From Saccharicrinis sp963665705 (GTDB lineage: Bacteria; Bacteroidota; Bacteroidia; Bacteroidales; Marinilabiliaceae): a stretch of 64,000 bases of DNA. Below are positions 34,555 to 43,425 of this stretch, piece after piece; position 1 is the stretch's first letter, and each line of letters starts with the position of its first letter. The notes beneath the pieces are model-generated. The model was not told the origin of the DNA, did no database searches, and saw nothing but the letters and a program-made list of their open reading frames with translations. The stretch is taken from positions 620,001-684,000 of the forward strand of contig OY762448.1 of the NCBI GenBank assembly GCA_963665705.1, in the 5' to 3' direction. The translations under genes were made by a program, and so were the position numbers.

Positions 34555-36459
34555 TTATTCATCATAGTAATTTAATAAGTCCTTCATTTTTTCTGTAGAT
34601 GAAGATAACCCTCCAATTCTATTTCTATATATCCATAATGATTTATGATTTTCAATAATTTTTTCTAAGTCGTTTTTTAAGATTTGCTTCTTTTGGTCAT
34701 CTATGTTCTTTGTCTCATATTTAGGGGCGTTTAAACGTGCTATACCCAAATGGATGCCGTGTTTGGCAAGTGTACAGGCTTGTTTTATTTCCTTAATAAT
34801 AATTTGTGCATCAGAACTTAAAGGTTTGGCTTGATTTAGTTGGGTTAAAGCCATGTCAATTTTGTTTTCTGTGGATTCTAAGTTTGCAACTTTTAACTGT
34901 TTAGTTTGATAATGTCCTTTCATAGTCCATTTGTACCTTCTAAGCATTAAATGAAAAGCATTTGCATTTCCTTCAGGAATTTTACAGGCCAGATAAGCAT
35001 CGCCTAATTCCAAAATAGCCTTAGCTGTATATCCTGTAGGATCCTTAAAAACATAATTATTTAATATCGATTCTATTTTTAATTCAGGAGAAGAGTTTGT
35101 ATTCCAGGAATAGGCAGAACCAACACCCATAGCGGCATAACAAACAGAAAGAGGTTGCCAATGTCCGTAGTCGCCCCAATTGGTATTTAAATATCCTTTT
35201 GCATTGAATTTTTTGCCGTTTATAGCTGCGTTTTTCAGGTTTAAAAATGCGTCGTGATTTCTTCCTATGATAGAACGCCATGTCGAGGTTCCCGGACAAA
35301 CATAATATTGTAATCCTGCTTTTTGAAATTCAGGTAGTTTTTCATTGAATGGAAAATTACTTTCATATCCCCAAACCAAAGCGGTCATATTTTTAGGTAA
35401 AGAAGGTATTAATTCAGGATGGTTTGAAATAATATCACCCCAAAATTGAGCTTGCCTGCCATTTGAGTTAACCTCCTTGTTTAATTCAACTAAGTAATTT
35501 AGATATACTTTTCCTTTGCCAATGTTATCGCAGGAATCTTTTGATAATCCACATCCTAACTCAACTGTTTCATCACAACCAATATTAAAATATTTGCTGG
35601 TAAAATTAGGTAGTAATTCCTGATATAGTTCTTTCATTAAAATTAATGAACCTGGATTTGTGGGGTTAAGACTGGTGCGATTTCGCATTCCCCATATGGT
35701 TTTGCAATCAGTAGGACATTCTGCTAAGTCTAAATATTCATCATGTTTTAACCAATTTTCCATGTGTCCAAACGAATTTTGATTTGGAACCAGATCAATA
35801 AAGCGCATTCTGCAATAAGCATCAAGTTGTTGAATTTCTTCTGCTGTTATTGGACTACTATCCTTCCAAACTTCTTTATGGTTCTTGTAGGCGAATGTAT
35901 GTTCAGTATATAGTTGAAATTCATTAATTTTCCAGCTTGATAATAGGTCTATAATGTGAAATAAAGTTTCCATAGTAGGAACTTTATTCCTGCTAATGTC
36001 TAACATGTAACCTCTTTTTTCAAAGTCTGGCCAGTCTTCTATTTTTAAACTAGGTATCGGCAAGTTAGTGGTTTGGCTATATTTAATGAGTTGTTTTAAT
36101 GTTTGTTTTCCATAATATAATGCCGCTTCATCTTTTCCTGTAAGTTTGATGTTTATAGAATCAATGAGAAGGGAGTATTGTTGTTTGTTGGGGAGTGTGC
36201 TATCAATAGATAAACTAATAATATTGTATTGTACTGGAGTACAAAATTCCTTTAATTCTCCCTGGATATTCATTGTTTCCAAGGTCTCAATAAGATTGAA
36301 TAGTTTGTGTGAATCGTATTGGAAATTATTTAGGTTATTTAAAAAACCATCCTGAATAGTTATTTGCTTTGGACTTGGAAATAGAAAATCCTGAATTGAT
36401 TCTGCCTTAATATTACCGAAAAAGGTAAGAAGAAAGAAAATGATTGAGAATTTTGTCAT
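34555..36459 (-). CDS. Beta-N-acetylhexosaminidase, GH20 family
   Basis: The enzyme should release terminal GlcNAc or GalNAc from chitin-, peptidoglycan- or glycan-derived oligosaccharides by substrate-assisted catalysis. The 634 residues comprise a signal peptide (about 1-18), an N-terminal GH20b domain (about 20-130), and the catalytic barrel, opening with the family motif KRGYMLDISRNKVP (about 148-161) and holding the catalytic Asp-Glu pair in NIGCDETVELG (about 290-300). A C-terminal helical region of about 150 residues follows. It is probably periplasmic or a surface protein, but no T9SS sorting domain is present. No SusCD genes flank it, so it is not in an obvious polysaccharide locus. 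Confidence 0.88.
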   Translation of the reverse strand: MTKFSIIFFLLTFFGNIKAESIQDFLFPSPKQITIQDGFLNNLNNFQYDSHKLFNLIETLETMNIQGELKEFCTPVQYNIISLSIDSTLPNKQQYSLLIDSINIKLTGKDEAALYYGKQTLKQLIKYSQTTNLPIPSLKIEDWPDFEKRGYMLDISRNKVPTMETLFHIIDLLSSWKINEFQLYTEHTFAYKNHKEVWKDSSPITAEEIQQLDAYCRMRFIDLVPNQNSFGHMENWLKHDEYLDLAECPTDCKTIWGMRNRTSLNPTNPGSLILMKELYQELLPNFTSKYFNIGCDETVELGCGLSKDSCDNIGKGKVYLNYLVELNKEVNSNGRQAQFWGDIISNHPELIPSLPKNMTALVWGYESNFPFNEKLPEFQKAGLQYYVCPGTSTWRSIIGRNHDAFLNLKNAAINGKKFNAKGYLNTNWGDYGHWQPLSVCYAAMGVGSAYSWNTNSSPELKIESILNNYVFKDPTGYTAKAILELGDAYLACKIPEGNANAFHLMLRRYKWTMKGHYQTKQLKVANLESTENKIDMALTQLNQAKPLSSDAQIIIKEIKQACTLAKHGIHLGIARLNAPKYETKNIDDQKKQILKNDLEKIIENHKSLWIYRNRIGGLSSSTEKMKDLLNYYDE

Positions 36460-36777
36460 ATTGTGATAGCTATAAGATCAATAAAAGTTTGAATTTAAAT
36501 AGTGTTACTTCTTGGTTAGATAATATAAACCATTTGATTTGCTTTTTAATAGTGTTAAAAGAATTTTAGAATTATTTATATTTCTTTCTAGGGTGAAAAT
36601 AACAGTATTTTTATTTGCAAAATATTTAAAAGCATCTGTAATTCCTACTTTATTGGCCATTTATTCAACTGCTTTTTCGTTATCTGTTATTTTTTTCAAA
36701 ATTATTATCTTTTACTCTTTTATTGGAAAAAGGAATTGTAACTATTGTTGTAAATCTATAAATGGATAAAACATTAT
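36460..36777. other. Intergenic region of 318 bases upstream of the GH20 gene
   Basis: This AT-rich stretch lies between the GH20 start and the left end of the IS1595-family element. It should contain the GH20 promoter (minus strand) and, before the IS inserted, the 3' flank of the radical SAM gene. A plus-strand frame at 36539-36769 exists but lacks a normal start and family features. I see no RNA gene or repeat. Confidence 0.5.
36768..36777. repeat. Target duplication of the IS1595-family element, left copy
   Basis: AAAACATTAT adjoins the left inverted repeat and is repeated exactly at 37736-37745. Confidence 0.8.
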
Positions 36778-37735
36778 AGAGGTCAGTAGATAATTACTTA
36801 TATTTGCCACCAGTAAAAATAAGGGATACATGGAATTATTCAAAGGACAAAATGCTCTAGAGTTTACTGATCGTTTCCATACGGATGATGATTGCCTGGA
36901 ATATTTGGCCAACATTAAGTGGCACCAAGGTTTTAAGTGCGTTAAATGTGGGCATCAAGGCTACCAGCAGCGCAAGCATCACGGAAGAATCTGCAACAAG
37001 TGTGCTCATATTGAGTCAGCTACCGCTAACACACTCTTTCACAAAGTGAAATTTGGAGTACGCAAAGCCTTTTACATTTGCTTTGAGATGTCAACCTCAA
37101 CCAAGAGTTTGTCTGCAAGCTATATGTCAGAACGTATTGGAGTGACTGAAAAAACAGCACGACTGTTCATGCATAAAGTTAGGGAAGCGATGCAATCAAG
37201 CGGAAACAACCCGATGGATGGAAATGTACATATCGACGAGTTTGTGGTAGGAGGCAAAGAAGAAGGTAAGGTTGGTCGCAGTTACCACAGCAAGAAAAAG
37301 AAAGCGGTATGTGCTGTTGAGCTTACCGATGATGGGAAAGTAAAACGTATGTACTCGATGAAAATCAACAATTACTCATCGAAAGAACTTAAAAGGCTTT
37401 TTGATGCTCATATATCCCAAGATGCCAGTGTGACCACTGATTGTTGGAGAGGTTATCGCCCTTTGATGAAGGATTACAACATAGAACAGATTGAAAGCAT
37501 GGGAGGCATGAATTTTAAAGCCTTACATACAATGATACACCAAGTGAAGTCGTGGATTAGAACAACCTATTCTTGGGTTAGCGAATGGCATATAGATAAA
37601 TATTTTAATGAGTTTTGCTACAGGATTAACCGATCACAAATGAAAGATAACATCTTTAACAACTTAATGTACCGTATGGTGGAAGCTGACAAAATTAATC
37701 AGAAAGATTTAGTAGGTGCTTAACTACTGACCTCT
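36778..37735 (+). mobile_element. IS1595-family (ISXO2-like) insertion sequence, about 0.96 kb
   Basis: The element is bounded by inverted repeats with a perfect 12-base core, AGAGGTCAGTAG at 36778-36789 and CTACTGACCTCT at 37724-37735. The flanks carry the same 10 bases AAAACATTAT on each side (36768-36777 and 37736-37745); the family usually makes 8-base duplications, so two bases may be chance or the ends may be placed slightly off. One intact transposase gene fills the element. The right flank contains the stop codon of the radical SAM gene, which is preserved. Confidence 0.9.
36830..37723 (+). CDS. IS1595-family (ISXO2-like) transposase
   Basis: The 297-residue transposase begins with a zinc-ribbon (CVKCGHQG and CNKCAH, about residues 37-60), then a helix-turn-helix region (MSERIGVTEKTARLFMHKVREAM, about 104-126), and the ISXO2 catalytic domain with D in HIDEFVVGGK (about 140), D in TTDCWRGYRPL (about 204) and the HxxKYFNEFCYRINR motif (about 262-277). 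The frame is intact. Its GC content and codon use look somewhat higher in GC than the surrounding genes, as expected for a mobile gene. Confidence 0.93.
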   Translation: MELFKGQNALEFTDRFHTDDDCLEYLANIKWHQGFKCVKCGHQGYQQRKHHGRICNKCAHIESATANTLFHKVKFGVRKAFYICFEMSTSTKSLSASYMSERIGVTEKTARLFMHKVREAMQSSGNNPMDGNVHIDEFVVGGKEEGKVGRSYHSKKKKAVCAVELTDDGKVKRMYSMKINNYSSKELKRLFDAHISQDASVTTDCWRGYRPLMKDYNIEQIESMGGMNFKALHTMIHQVKSWIRTTYSWVSEWHIDKYFNEFCYRINRSQMKDNIFNNLMYRMVEADKINQKDLVGA

Positions 37736-37745
37736 AAAACATTAT
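37736..37745. repeat. Target duplication of the IS1595-family element, right copy
   Basis: Exact copy of AAAACATTAT. On the minus strand it includes the TAA stop (37742-37744) of the radical SAM gene. Confidence 0.8.
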
Positions 37746-39940
37746 ATAATCAGAAGGCCGGATTCTCTTAGCTGATTGAAAGTATATCCATTATAGAAAA
37801 TGTTGAAATCACCCAAGTTTTTTTCGAGGAAACTTTCTTTTAATTTATTGAATGTAAATTCAGATTGATTATTTACTTGTGAATTTTTAAGCATCTCAAT
37901 AATCCATTCGCCTATGTTTTCTTTTGTATTAATCGTAATAGAATCTTCTATTGAATGAATGGTGATTTCTGCCATCCTGGATGTTTTACCTTTTTTCTTT
38001 TTTTGATAGAGTTGTATTTCGGGTATTTCGTTGATCCATATAATTTTACTATTGTCCTTGTGAACATCAATATGTGCATGTTGTATGCTGTCATATATAT
38101 AATTTGGAGCTACATTTGTAGGAGGTACTTTAAAATCAAACCAATCTTGTAATGGTAAATCAAACCCAATATCGTGCATAAAGTTATAGATTGATTTTTT
38201 TAATCCATCGCTGAATAGTTTATGTTGAGCACCTTTTTTATCAATGTGTTCCAGATCATTATTGGCAAAAGGATTAATGCTACTGTTGGGGATTGAAACA
38301 TTATACTTATCAGGGTCCTTTCCTACCGGACTATGAGCTGTCATTGCAAATTGGTGCCAATAGCCAGAATGGAGTATATTGTTTTCAAATAATTGTCTTA
38401 CAATTTCCAGAGAATCTATTGTTTCTTGTTTTGTTTGTGTTGGAAAGCCATACATTAAATAGGCGTGTGTTAAAATACCTGCACTCGTAAAATTATAACA
38501 AACCTCTGCAACTTTTGAAATACTAACACCTTTGTTTATAAGCTTTAATATTCTTTCAGATGCAACCTCTAATCCTCCGGAAACAGCAATGCAACCTGAT
38601 GCTTTTAATAATCGACATACATCATATGTAAATTGTTTCTCAAACCGAATGTTTGTCCACCATACGATGTTTAAACCTCGTTTAATAATTTCTTTGGCAA
38701 ATGAAATCATTAAAGCGGGAGGTGTAGCTTCATCAACAAAATGAAATCCGGACTTACCAGTTTGTTTTAGAATAACCTCGACTTTATTGCAGAGTATTTT
38801 TGCAGAGATGGGTTCATACCTTTTTATATAATCTAAAGATGTATCGCAAAATGTACATTTACCCCAGTAACATCCATGTGCCATAGTTAATTTATTCCAA
38901 AAACCATCACTCCACAATCGATGCATAGGATTAATGATCTCAATTACAGAAAGGTATTCGTTAATTTTAAGTCCTGCATAGCAAGGAGCTATATCTTCCT
39001 TGTAAGAAAAATCTTTTGACTCGGAATTGTTGATATAACAAACTCTATCTTCAGATAAAACTAAAGTTCTTTTTAATTTAGAAATAGGTCGCTCTTCATT
39101 AATATGTTCGATGAGATTTAATAGCGGCATTTCACCATCATCAAGAGTAATGTAATCAATGAATTCAAACATTCTGGTATCGCTAACAGCTCTTAACTCT
39201 GTATTAGGATATCCTCCTCCAATACATATTTTTATGTTGGGATATTGGGATTTAATAAATTGACTGCATTTTAAGGCAGCAAATAAATTTCCGGGAAAGG
39301 GAATGGAAAAAGCAATTAATGATGGTTTTTCATTAATGATGTATTTCCCAAGAATTTTGTTTTGAATTTTAGATATAAATGAATCTGGATTGTTTAATTC
39401 ATCATAAATCGGATCAAAGCTAAAAGCAGATGAACTAATACGTTCTGCATATCTGCTAAAGCCAAAGTGAGGATCAATACATTCAATAATAAAATCACAA
39501 AGATCCTCTAGGTAAAGAGTACATAAATGTCTTGCTTTATCTCTTATTCCCATGTTTCCAAAAGCCCAATCTAATTCGTCAAAGCTATTGAATCTAGATG
39601 CCTGAGGAAGAAATGACTCGTTGCAGATTGTGTGTGCCAACATTTCATTTTTTCCCTGTAAAAAAAGAATGACATCATGGATTGTTGAGATATATGTCTT
39701 TCGTAATGAATAAATCCTTTTCGAATTATCAGTAAAATTTGATTTATTATTAGTGGATTCTTCAAAGATTTTTGAAAGACCTGACTTTGAAAAAATCGAT
39801 AAAATAACATCTAAACCTAAATCTACTTGCTCAGAAGAGATGCCTTTGTGATCTAAAAACCCCTTGAGGTACGCAGTTGCCGGATAGGGTGTGTTTAACT
39901 GAGTAAATGGAGGAGTAATTAATAAAATTTTATTATTCAA
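37742..39940 (-). CDS. B12-binding-domain radical SAM protein
   Basis: The 732-residue protein has an N-terminal cobalamin-binding-like domain (ILLITPPFTQLNTPYPATAYLKGFL, then an IKICIGGGYPNTELR strand-loop near 235) and a radical SAM domain whose cluster motif is CYWGKCTFC (about residues 356-364). The spacing is CX4CX2C, one longer than the canonical CX3CX2C. GGLEVASERILKLINKGVS (near 470) is the usual later motif. Members of this class carry out methylations and ring chemistry in cofactor, lipid or RiPP pathways; no precursor peptide or partner enzyme lies nearby, so the substrate is unknown. Its stop codon is inside the duplication of the IS1595-family element. Confidence 0.82.
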   Translation of the reverse strand: MNNKILLITPPFTQLNTPYPATAYLKGFLDHKGISSEQVDLGLDVILSIFSKSGLSKIFEESTNNKSNFTDNSKRIYSLRKTYISTIHDVILFLQGKNEMLAHTICNESFLPQASRFNSFDELDWAFGNMGIRDKARHLCTLYLEDLCDFIIECIDPHFGFSRYAERISSSAFSFDPIYDELNNPDSFISKIQNKILGKYIINEKPSLIAFSIPFPGNLFAALKCSQFIKSQYPNIKICIGGGYPNTELRAVSDTRMFEFIDYITLDDGEMPLLNLIEHINEERPISKLKRTLVLSEDRVCYINNSESKDFSYKEDIAPCYAGLKINEYLSVIEIINPMHRLWSDGFWNKLTMAHGCYWGKCTFCDTSLDYIKRYEPISAKILCNKVEVILKQTGKSGFHFVDEATPPALMISFAKEIIKRGLNIVWWTNIRFEKQFTYDVCRLLKASGCIAVSGGLEVASERILKLINKGVSISKVAEVCYNFTSAGILTHAYLMYGFPTQTKQETIDSLEIVRQLFENNILHSGYWHQFAMTAHSPVGKDPDKYNVSIPNSSINPFANNDLEHIDKKGAQHKLFSDGLKKSIYNFMHDIGFDLPLQDWFDFKVPPTNVAPNYIYDSIQHAHIDVHKDNSKIIWINEIPEIQLYQKKKKGKTSRMAEITIHSIEDSITINTKENIGEWIIEMLKNSQVNNQSEFTFNKLKESFLEKNLGDFNIFYNGYTFNQLRESGLLII

Positions 39941-40037
39941 TGCTTACTTATTTATTAATGACAGTACAAAAGTAAAAACAAAATGAGTTTTCAGTTAAAA
40001 AAAAGTTAAAATATCAGTATGTCGTCAAATGAAATGG

Positions 40038-40066
40038 TTGTTTTATCAAAAACTTTTCTATTTTTG
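40038..40066 (+). promoter_or_regulatory. Candidate Bacteroidota-type promoter
   Basis: TTG at 40038-40040 and TATTTTTG at 40059-40066 (consensus TAnnTTTG) are separated by 18 bases, close to the usual spacing for the primary sigma factor of the phylum. Transcription would begin near 40073, giving a long untranslated leader for the gene at 40534 or an independent short RNA. Confidence 0.5.
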
Positions 40067-40180
40067 CGACTCCTATTACTTCACGCTCATTGAGAGACGA
40101 ATATTTTGATTTAAAAAATTATAATGTGTGGGGACTATTTATAATTCTTTAAAAGCAAAAAAACCATTTTGATACTAAAA

Positions 40181-40200
40181 TTTTTGAGAATTCTCAAAAA
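40181..40200. promoter_or_regulatory. Perfect 20-base palindrome
   Basis: TTTTTGAGAATTCTCAAAAA is a perfect inverted repeat with no spacer. It lies in the long leader before 40534. No T run follows, so it is more likely a protein-binding site or leader structure than a terminator. Confidence 0.5.
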
Positions 40201-40501
40201 AGAAAATAATAGTGTAAAAGCTAATATAATAAAGACTTTTGCGCATTGGAGATTATTTGTTTTGAGAAAAAAGGAGTATATCTCTTTTTAAAATCGAAAC
40301 CTTTTATAAGAGCTTTCGTTACAAGTTGATAAAGTGCCATAAGTTTAATGTGAATGTATAGTTTATATTGATGAATGGATTTTTATAAATAATGGAAAGT
40401 GCACCTGTGATGAAAATTGTAATTTGTTTTGGGGAAAATGCATTACAAATTTTATTTGACAGACTCTAATGAATAAATAAACATAATGAAATAGAATTTT
40501 T

Positions 40502-40533
40502 AACAACACAACAACACAACAACACAACACAAA
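40502..40533 (+). repeat. CAACA-type short tandem repeat in the leader
   Basis: A run of AACAACAC and ACAAC units occupies the 30 bases directly before the ATG at 40534. It contains no G, hence no Shine-Dalgarno sequence, and would be unstructured in the mRNA. Such A/C-rich leaders can favour ribosome loading, and the run can change length by slippage. Confidence 0.7.
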
Positions 40534-41841
40534 ATGCAAAAACTTATTTTAATTTCACTTATCCTGTGGGGAGTGACAGCTCAGATTATATCTGGGCAGG
40601 GGGGAGAATCTTGTACTGAAGCTGTAATTGCAAGTCAAGGATTGAATATTAGTGATAATTCTGCTGGTGATCAGTGGTATTCTTACACTGCAACAATGGA
40701 TGGTAAAATTACGATTTCTTCTGTTGGAATGACATCCGCAAATACTTATGTTGAGATTTATGATGGTTGCGATATGGATGCATTTACTTTCAGTGATGAT
40801 TTTATCGGAGAACAATCAGAAGTTTCATTTGAGGTTATTAATGGATTAACATACTACATTAACTGGCGAAATTATTTTACAAATCAGGAATTTGAGTGGA
40901 CTCTTGAAGAGTCGGCTGTAGCTCAGGGAGAGTTTTGTAGTTTCCCACTAGCATCAATTGCTGGTTATATGGTAAGTAATGCTCCTCAAAATAAGTACCG
41001 TTGGTTTGAATTTACTGCTTCCAGAGATGGAAAAGTAACACTTAGAGCCGTAAGTGAGAATGCTGACAGTTGCAGAGTTGCTGTTTTTGATGATTGTAGT
41101 TACACTTCTTCAATAAATAATGACCAGAGTTGGAACCCTAGTAAGATGGCATTTGATGCTGTTGAAGGTGAGACTTACATCATTAGTTGGCAAAATGGAG
41201 CTGAGAATGGTGAAATTGAGTGGACTATAGAAGAAAGTAATTGGGAGGTTGGAGAACGTTGTATTGATCCTGTCGATATTGATGTTTCTGAAGAAAATTC
41301 AATAGATCATGAATCAGCCACTAATAAATGGTATAGATTTATTGCACGTCAGGATGGAGACCTTACTATTACTAGTGCAGGGTTAACTTCAGAAGATACA
41401 TATTTAGAAGTGTATACTGGTTGTGGAGAACAAAGAGCCTATTATAGTGATGATGCAGATGGTCTGCAATCTGAATTAACGTTGGATGTTGAGGCTGGAA
41501 AAGCGTACTTAATTAAGTGGGATAAAATCTTTACACCAGAGGCTTATTCTTTCAGTCTTAAATCATCTCAGTTGACTACAGATCTTACAGATGTTGAAAA
41601 AAATGATTTGGTTATTTATCCAAATCCTACAGAAGGTCTTGTGAATATTGATTTAACTAGTTTTGATTCAAAAACTGTTCAAGTGAAAGTTGTAAGTCTT
41701 TCAGGAGCGATAGTAAATATATTTGAATTGAATGCAGGTATGGTAGATCAGTTTGATGTATCTGATTTACGAAGTGGAATTTATCAGATTGTTGTAGAGG
41801 ATTTAGTGTCTCGAAAAGTTGTTAGATTGGTAAAACAATAA
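40534..41841 (+). CDS. Secreted beta-sandwich triple-repeat protein with T9SS type A sorting domain
   Basis: This 435-residue protein has a signal peptide (about 1-22) and three repeats of about 105 residues. Each has a paired-Cys pattern and the sequence WYxYTAxxDGKITISS..YVEIYDGC..SEVSFEVxxGxTYxINW, as in bacterial pre-peptidase/CUB-like surface modules. The last 80 residues form a T9SS type A sorting domain (LVIYPNPTEGLVNIDL to VVRLVKQ). I see no catalytic residues, so it is probably a carbohydrate- or surface-binding protein. It is a single-gene unit bounded by a strong terminator at 41865-41908. Its leader contains an unusual CAACA repeat. Confidence 0.8.
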   Translation: MQKLILISLILWGVTAQIISGQGGESCTEAVIASQGLNISDNSAGDQWYSYTATMDGKITISSVGMTSANTYVEIYDGCDMDAFTFSDDFIGEQSEVSFEVINGLTYYINWRNYFTNQEFEWTLEESAVAQGEFCSFPLASIAGYMVSNAPQNKYRWFEFTASRDGKVTLRAVSENADSCRVAVFDDCSYTSSINNDQSWNPSKMAFDAVEGETYIISWQNGAENGEIEWTIEESNWEVGERCIDPVDIDVSEENSIDHESATNKWYRFIARQDGDLTITSAGLTSEDTYLEVYTGCGEQRAYYSDDADGLQSELTLDVEAGKAYLIKWDKIFTPEAYSFSLKSSQLTTDLTDVEKNDLVIYPNPTEGLVNIDLTSFDSKTVQVKVVSLSGAIVNIFELNAGMVDQFDVSDLRSGIYQIVVEDLVSRKVVRLVKQ

Positions 41842-41864
41842 AATATAACCACGCATTTTGAATG

Positions 41865-41908
41865 ATGCACTTTAGAGAAGTTTATGCTGATCTAAAGTGC
41901 ATTTTTTG
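41865..41908 (+). terminator. Rho-independent terminator after the T9SS repeat protein
   Basis: ATGCACTTTAGA (41865-41876) pairs perfectly with TCTAAAGTGCAT (41891-41902) around a 14-base loop, and a T run follows. Confidence 0.85.
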
Positions 41909-41910
41909 TT

Positions 41911-41918
41911 TATTTTTG
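41911..41918 (+). promoter_or_regulatory. Candidate -7 box for the CstA gene
   Basis: TATTTTTG matches the Bacteroidota TAnnTTTG box, 21 bases before the chosen ATG at 41939 and directly after the preceding terminator. No good TTG was found at -33, so the call rests on one element and position. Confidence 0.4.
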
Positions 41919-41938
41919 CCAGTATAATTTATATAACG

Positions 41939-43390
41939 ATGATTACTTTTTTAGTTTCTATTTTATTATTGATATTAGGCTTTGTTTTTTACGGTAAGTT
42001 TATCGAAAGATTTTTTGGAGCAGATAATTCAATAGATACACCTGCAGTGTCTCAGGCTGATGGCATCGATTTTACACCACTCCCTACTTGGAAAGTTTTT
42101 ACTATACAATTTTTGAATATAGCTGGATTAGGGCCTGTATTTGGAGCTATTTTAGGTGCGCAATATGGTCAATGGGCTTATGTTTGGATTGTATTTGGGT
42201 GTGTGTTTATGGGAGCTGTGCACGATTATTTTTCAGGGATGTTATCAGTAAGAAATGGTGGTGCAAGTGTTCCTGAATTAGTAGGTAAGTATTTAGGGGA
42301 TGGTTTTCGTTATATTTTAAGGATCTTTACTCTTTTGCTATTAATATTTGTAGGTGTTGCTTTTGTTTCAGGTCCTGCGGGGTTGCTAGCATATCAAACC
42401 AATGGTGGTTTTGAAATCTGGGTATATGTTATTTTTGGATATTATTTGTTGGCTACATTGTTACCTATTAATAAAATTATAGGAAAAGTATATCCTTTTT
42501 TTGCAGTAGTATTATTATTAATGGCTATTGGAATTGCAGTGGCAATGGTTGTGAATTATTCCGTTGGAGATTTTCAGATGACAGAGTTGTCTTTTAGTGG
42601 GTTGAAAAATTTGCATCGAAATCCTGTTAAAAACCTTCTTTTTCCAATGATGTTTATAGTTATTTCATGTGGTGCTATATCTGGTTTTCATTCAACTCAA
42701 GCTCCTATGATGGCAAGATGTTTGAAAAAAGAAAGCTATGGAAGATATGTCTTTTATGGAGCAATGATTACAGAAGGAATTGTGGCTATAATATGGGCCA
42801 CCGCAGCGATGAATTATTTTGGTGACGTAAAAGGTTTAAATGAAATCATGCTACCAAAAGAACATAATCCTGCCTGGGTTGTCAATGCCATATCAGAACA
42901 TTGGATGGGTAAAGTGGGAGCTATATTTGTAATTGTAGGTGTAATCGTGTTGCCAATATCAACCGGAGATACGGCATTTAGAAGTGCCAGATTAACTTTA
43001 GCAGATATATTTTCATATAATCAAACCAGTGTCAAGAGTAGGTTAGTTATAAGTATTCCTCTTTTTGTAATTGGTTTTATTCTTACCCAACTTGAGTTCT
43101 CTACAATTTGGAAATTTCTGGGTTTATCGAATCAAATCTTATCAGTAGTAATGTTATGGACTGTAGCTATGTACTTAAAAAAATCACAAAAGAATCATTG
43201 GCTTTTAACAATTCCTGCCATGTTTATGACAGCTGTTTGCGTAAGTTATATATTTATAGCTCCACCAGCTAATGGTGGATTAGGGCTGAATGATAAAATA
43301 GGAATTTCAATTGGTGTTTTATTCGCTTTGTTTGCTTTGATAGTTTTTCTTCTAAGGACAAAAAATAAGGCAGCCACTTTTAAAAAGTAA
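41939..43390 (+). CDS. Carbon starvation CstA-family membrane carrier (short form)
   Basis: CstA-family proteins import pyruvate or peptides during carbon limitation. The start is placed at the ATG at 41939 (483 residues), since the GTG at 41897 lies inside the preceding terminator. The protein has about 13-14 hydrophobic helices and the family motifs NIAGLGPVFGAILGAQYG (about 58-75), GAVHDYFSGMLSVRNGG (about 87-103) and a STQAPMMARC segment near 256. It is shorter than the roughly 700-residue enterobacterial CstA and lacks its long C-terminal part, as do many Bacteroidota members. It stands alone, converging on a nitroreductase gene. Confidence 0.88.
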   Translation: MITFLVSILLLILGFVFYGKFIERFFGADNSIDTPAVSQADGIDFTPLPTWKVFTIQFLNIAGLGPVFGAILGAQYGQWAYVWIVFGCVFMGAVHDYFSGMLSVRNGGASVPELVGKYLGDGFRYILRIFTLLLLIFVGVAFVSGPAGLLAYQTNGGFEIWVYVIFGYYLLATLLPINKIIGKVYPFFAVVLLLMAIGIAVAMVVNYSVGDFQMTELSFSGLKNLHRNPVKNLLFPMMFIVISCGAISGFHSTQAPMMARCLKKESYGRYVFYGAMITEGIVAIIWATAAMNYFGDVKGLNEIMLPKEHNPAWVVNAISEHWMGKVGAIFVIVGVIVLPISTGDTAFRSARLTLADIFSYNQTSVKSRLVISIPLFVIGFILTQLEFSTIWKFLGLSNQILSVVMLWTVAMYLKKSQKNHWLLTIPAMFMTAVCVSYIFIAPPANGGLGLNDKIGISIGVLFALFALIVFLLRTKNKAATFKK

Positions 43391-43425
43391 TGCGACTGCC
43401 ATACTACAGTATTACAAACAAAACT

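Larger units (their letters stand above)
39941..40533. other. Intergenic region of 593 bases before the T9SS-secreted repeat protein
   Basis: The region lies between divergent genes. It holds a plausible Bacteroidota promoter (TTG at 40038-40040, 18-base spacer, TATTTTTG at 40059-40066), a perfect 20-base palindrome (40181-40200) and a CAACA repeat just before the start at 40534. A start at the promoter would give a leader of over 450 bases. A 25-codon frame at 40392-40469 is present but unsupported. Confidence 0.55.

Noticed and set aside
36539..36769. Hydrophobic 76-codon frame between the GH20 gene and the IS element
   Set aside because: It begins at a non-ATG codon in AT-rich DNA and shows no family signature; hydrophobic composition is expected from such DNA.
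40392..40469. 25-codon frame starting ATG in the long leader before 40534
   Set aside because: No conserved feature, no good ribosome-binding context; consistent with chance.
41897..41938. GTG-start extension of the CstA-family gene
   Set aside because: It would begin inside the stem of the preceding terminator; the ATG at 41939 fits the first membrane helix.
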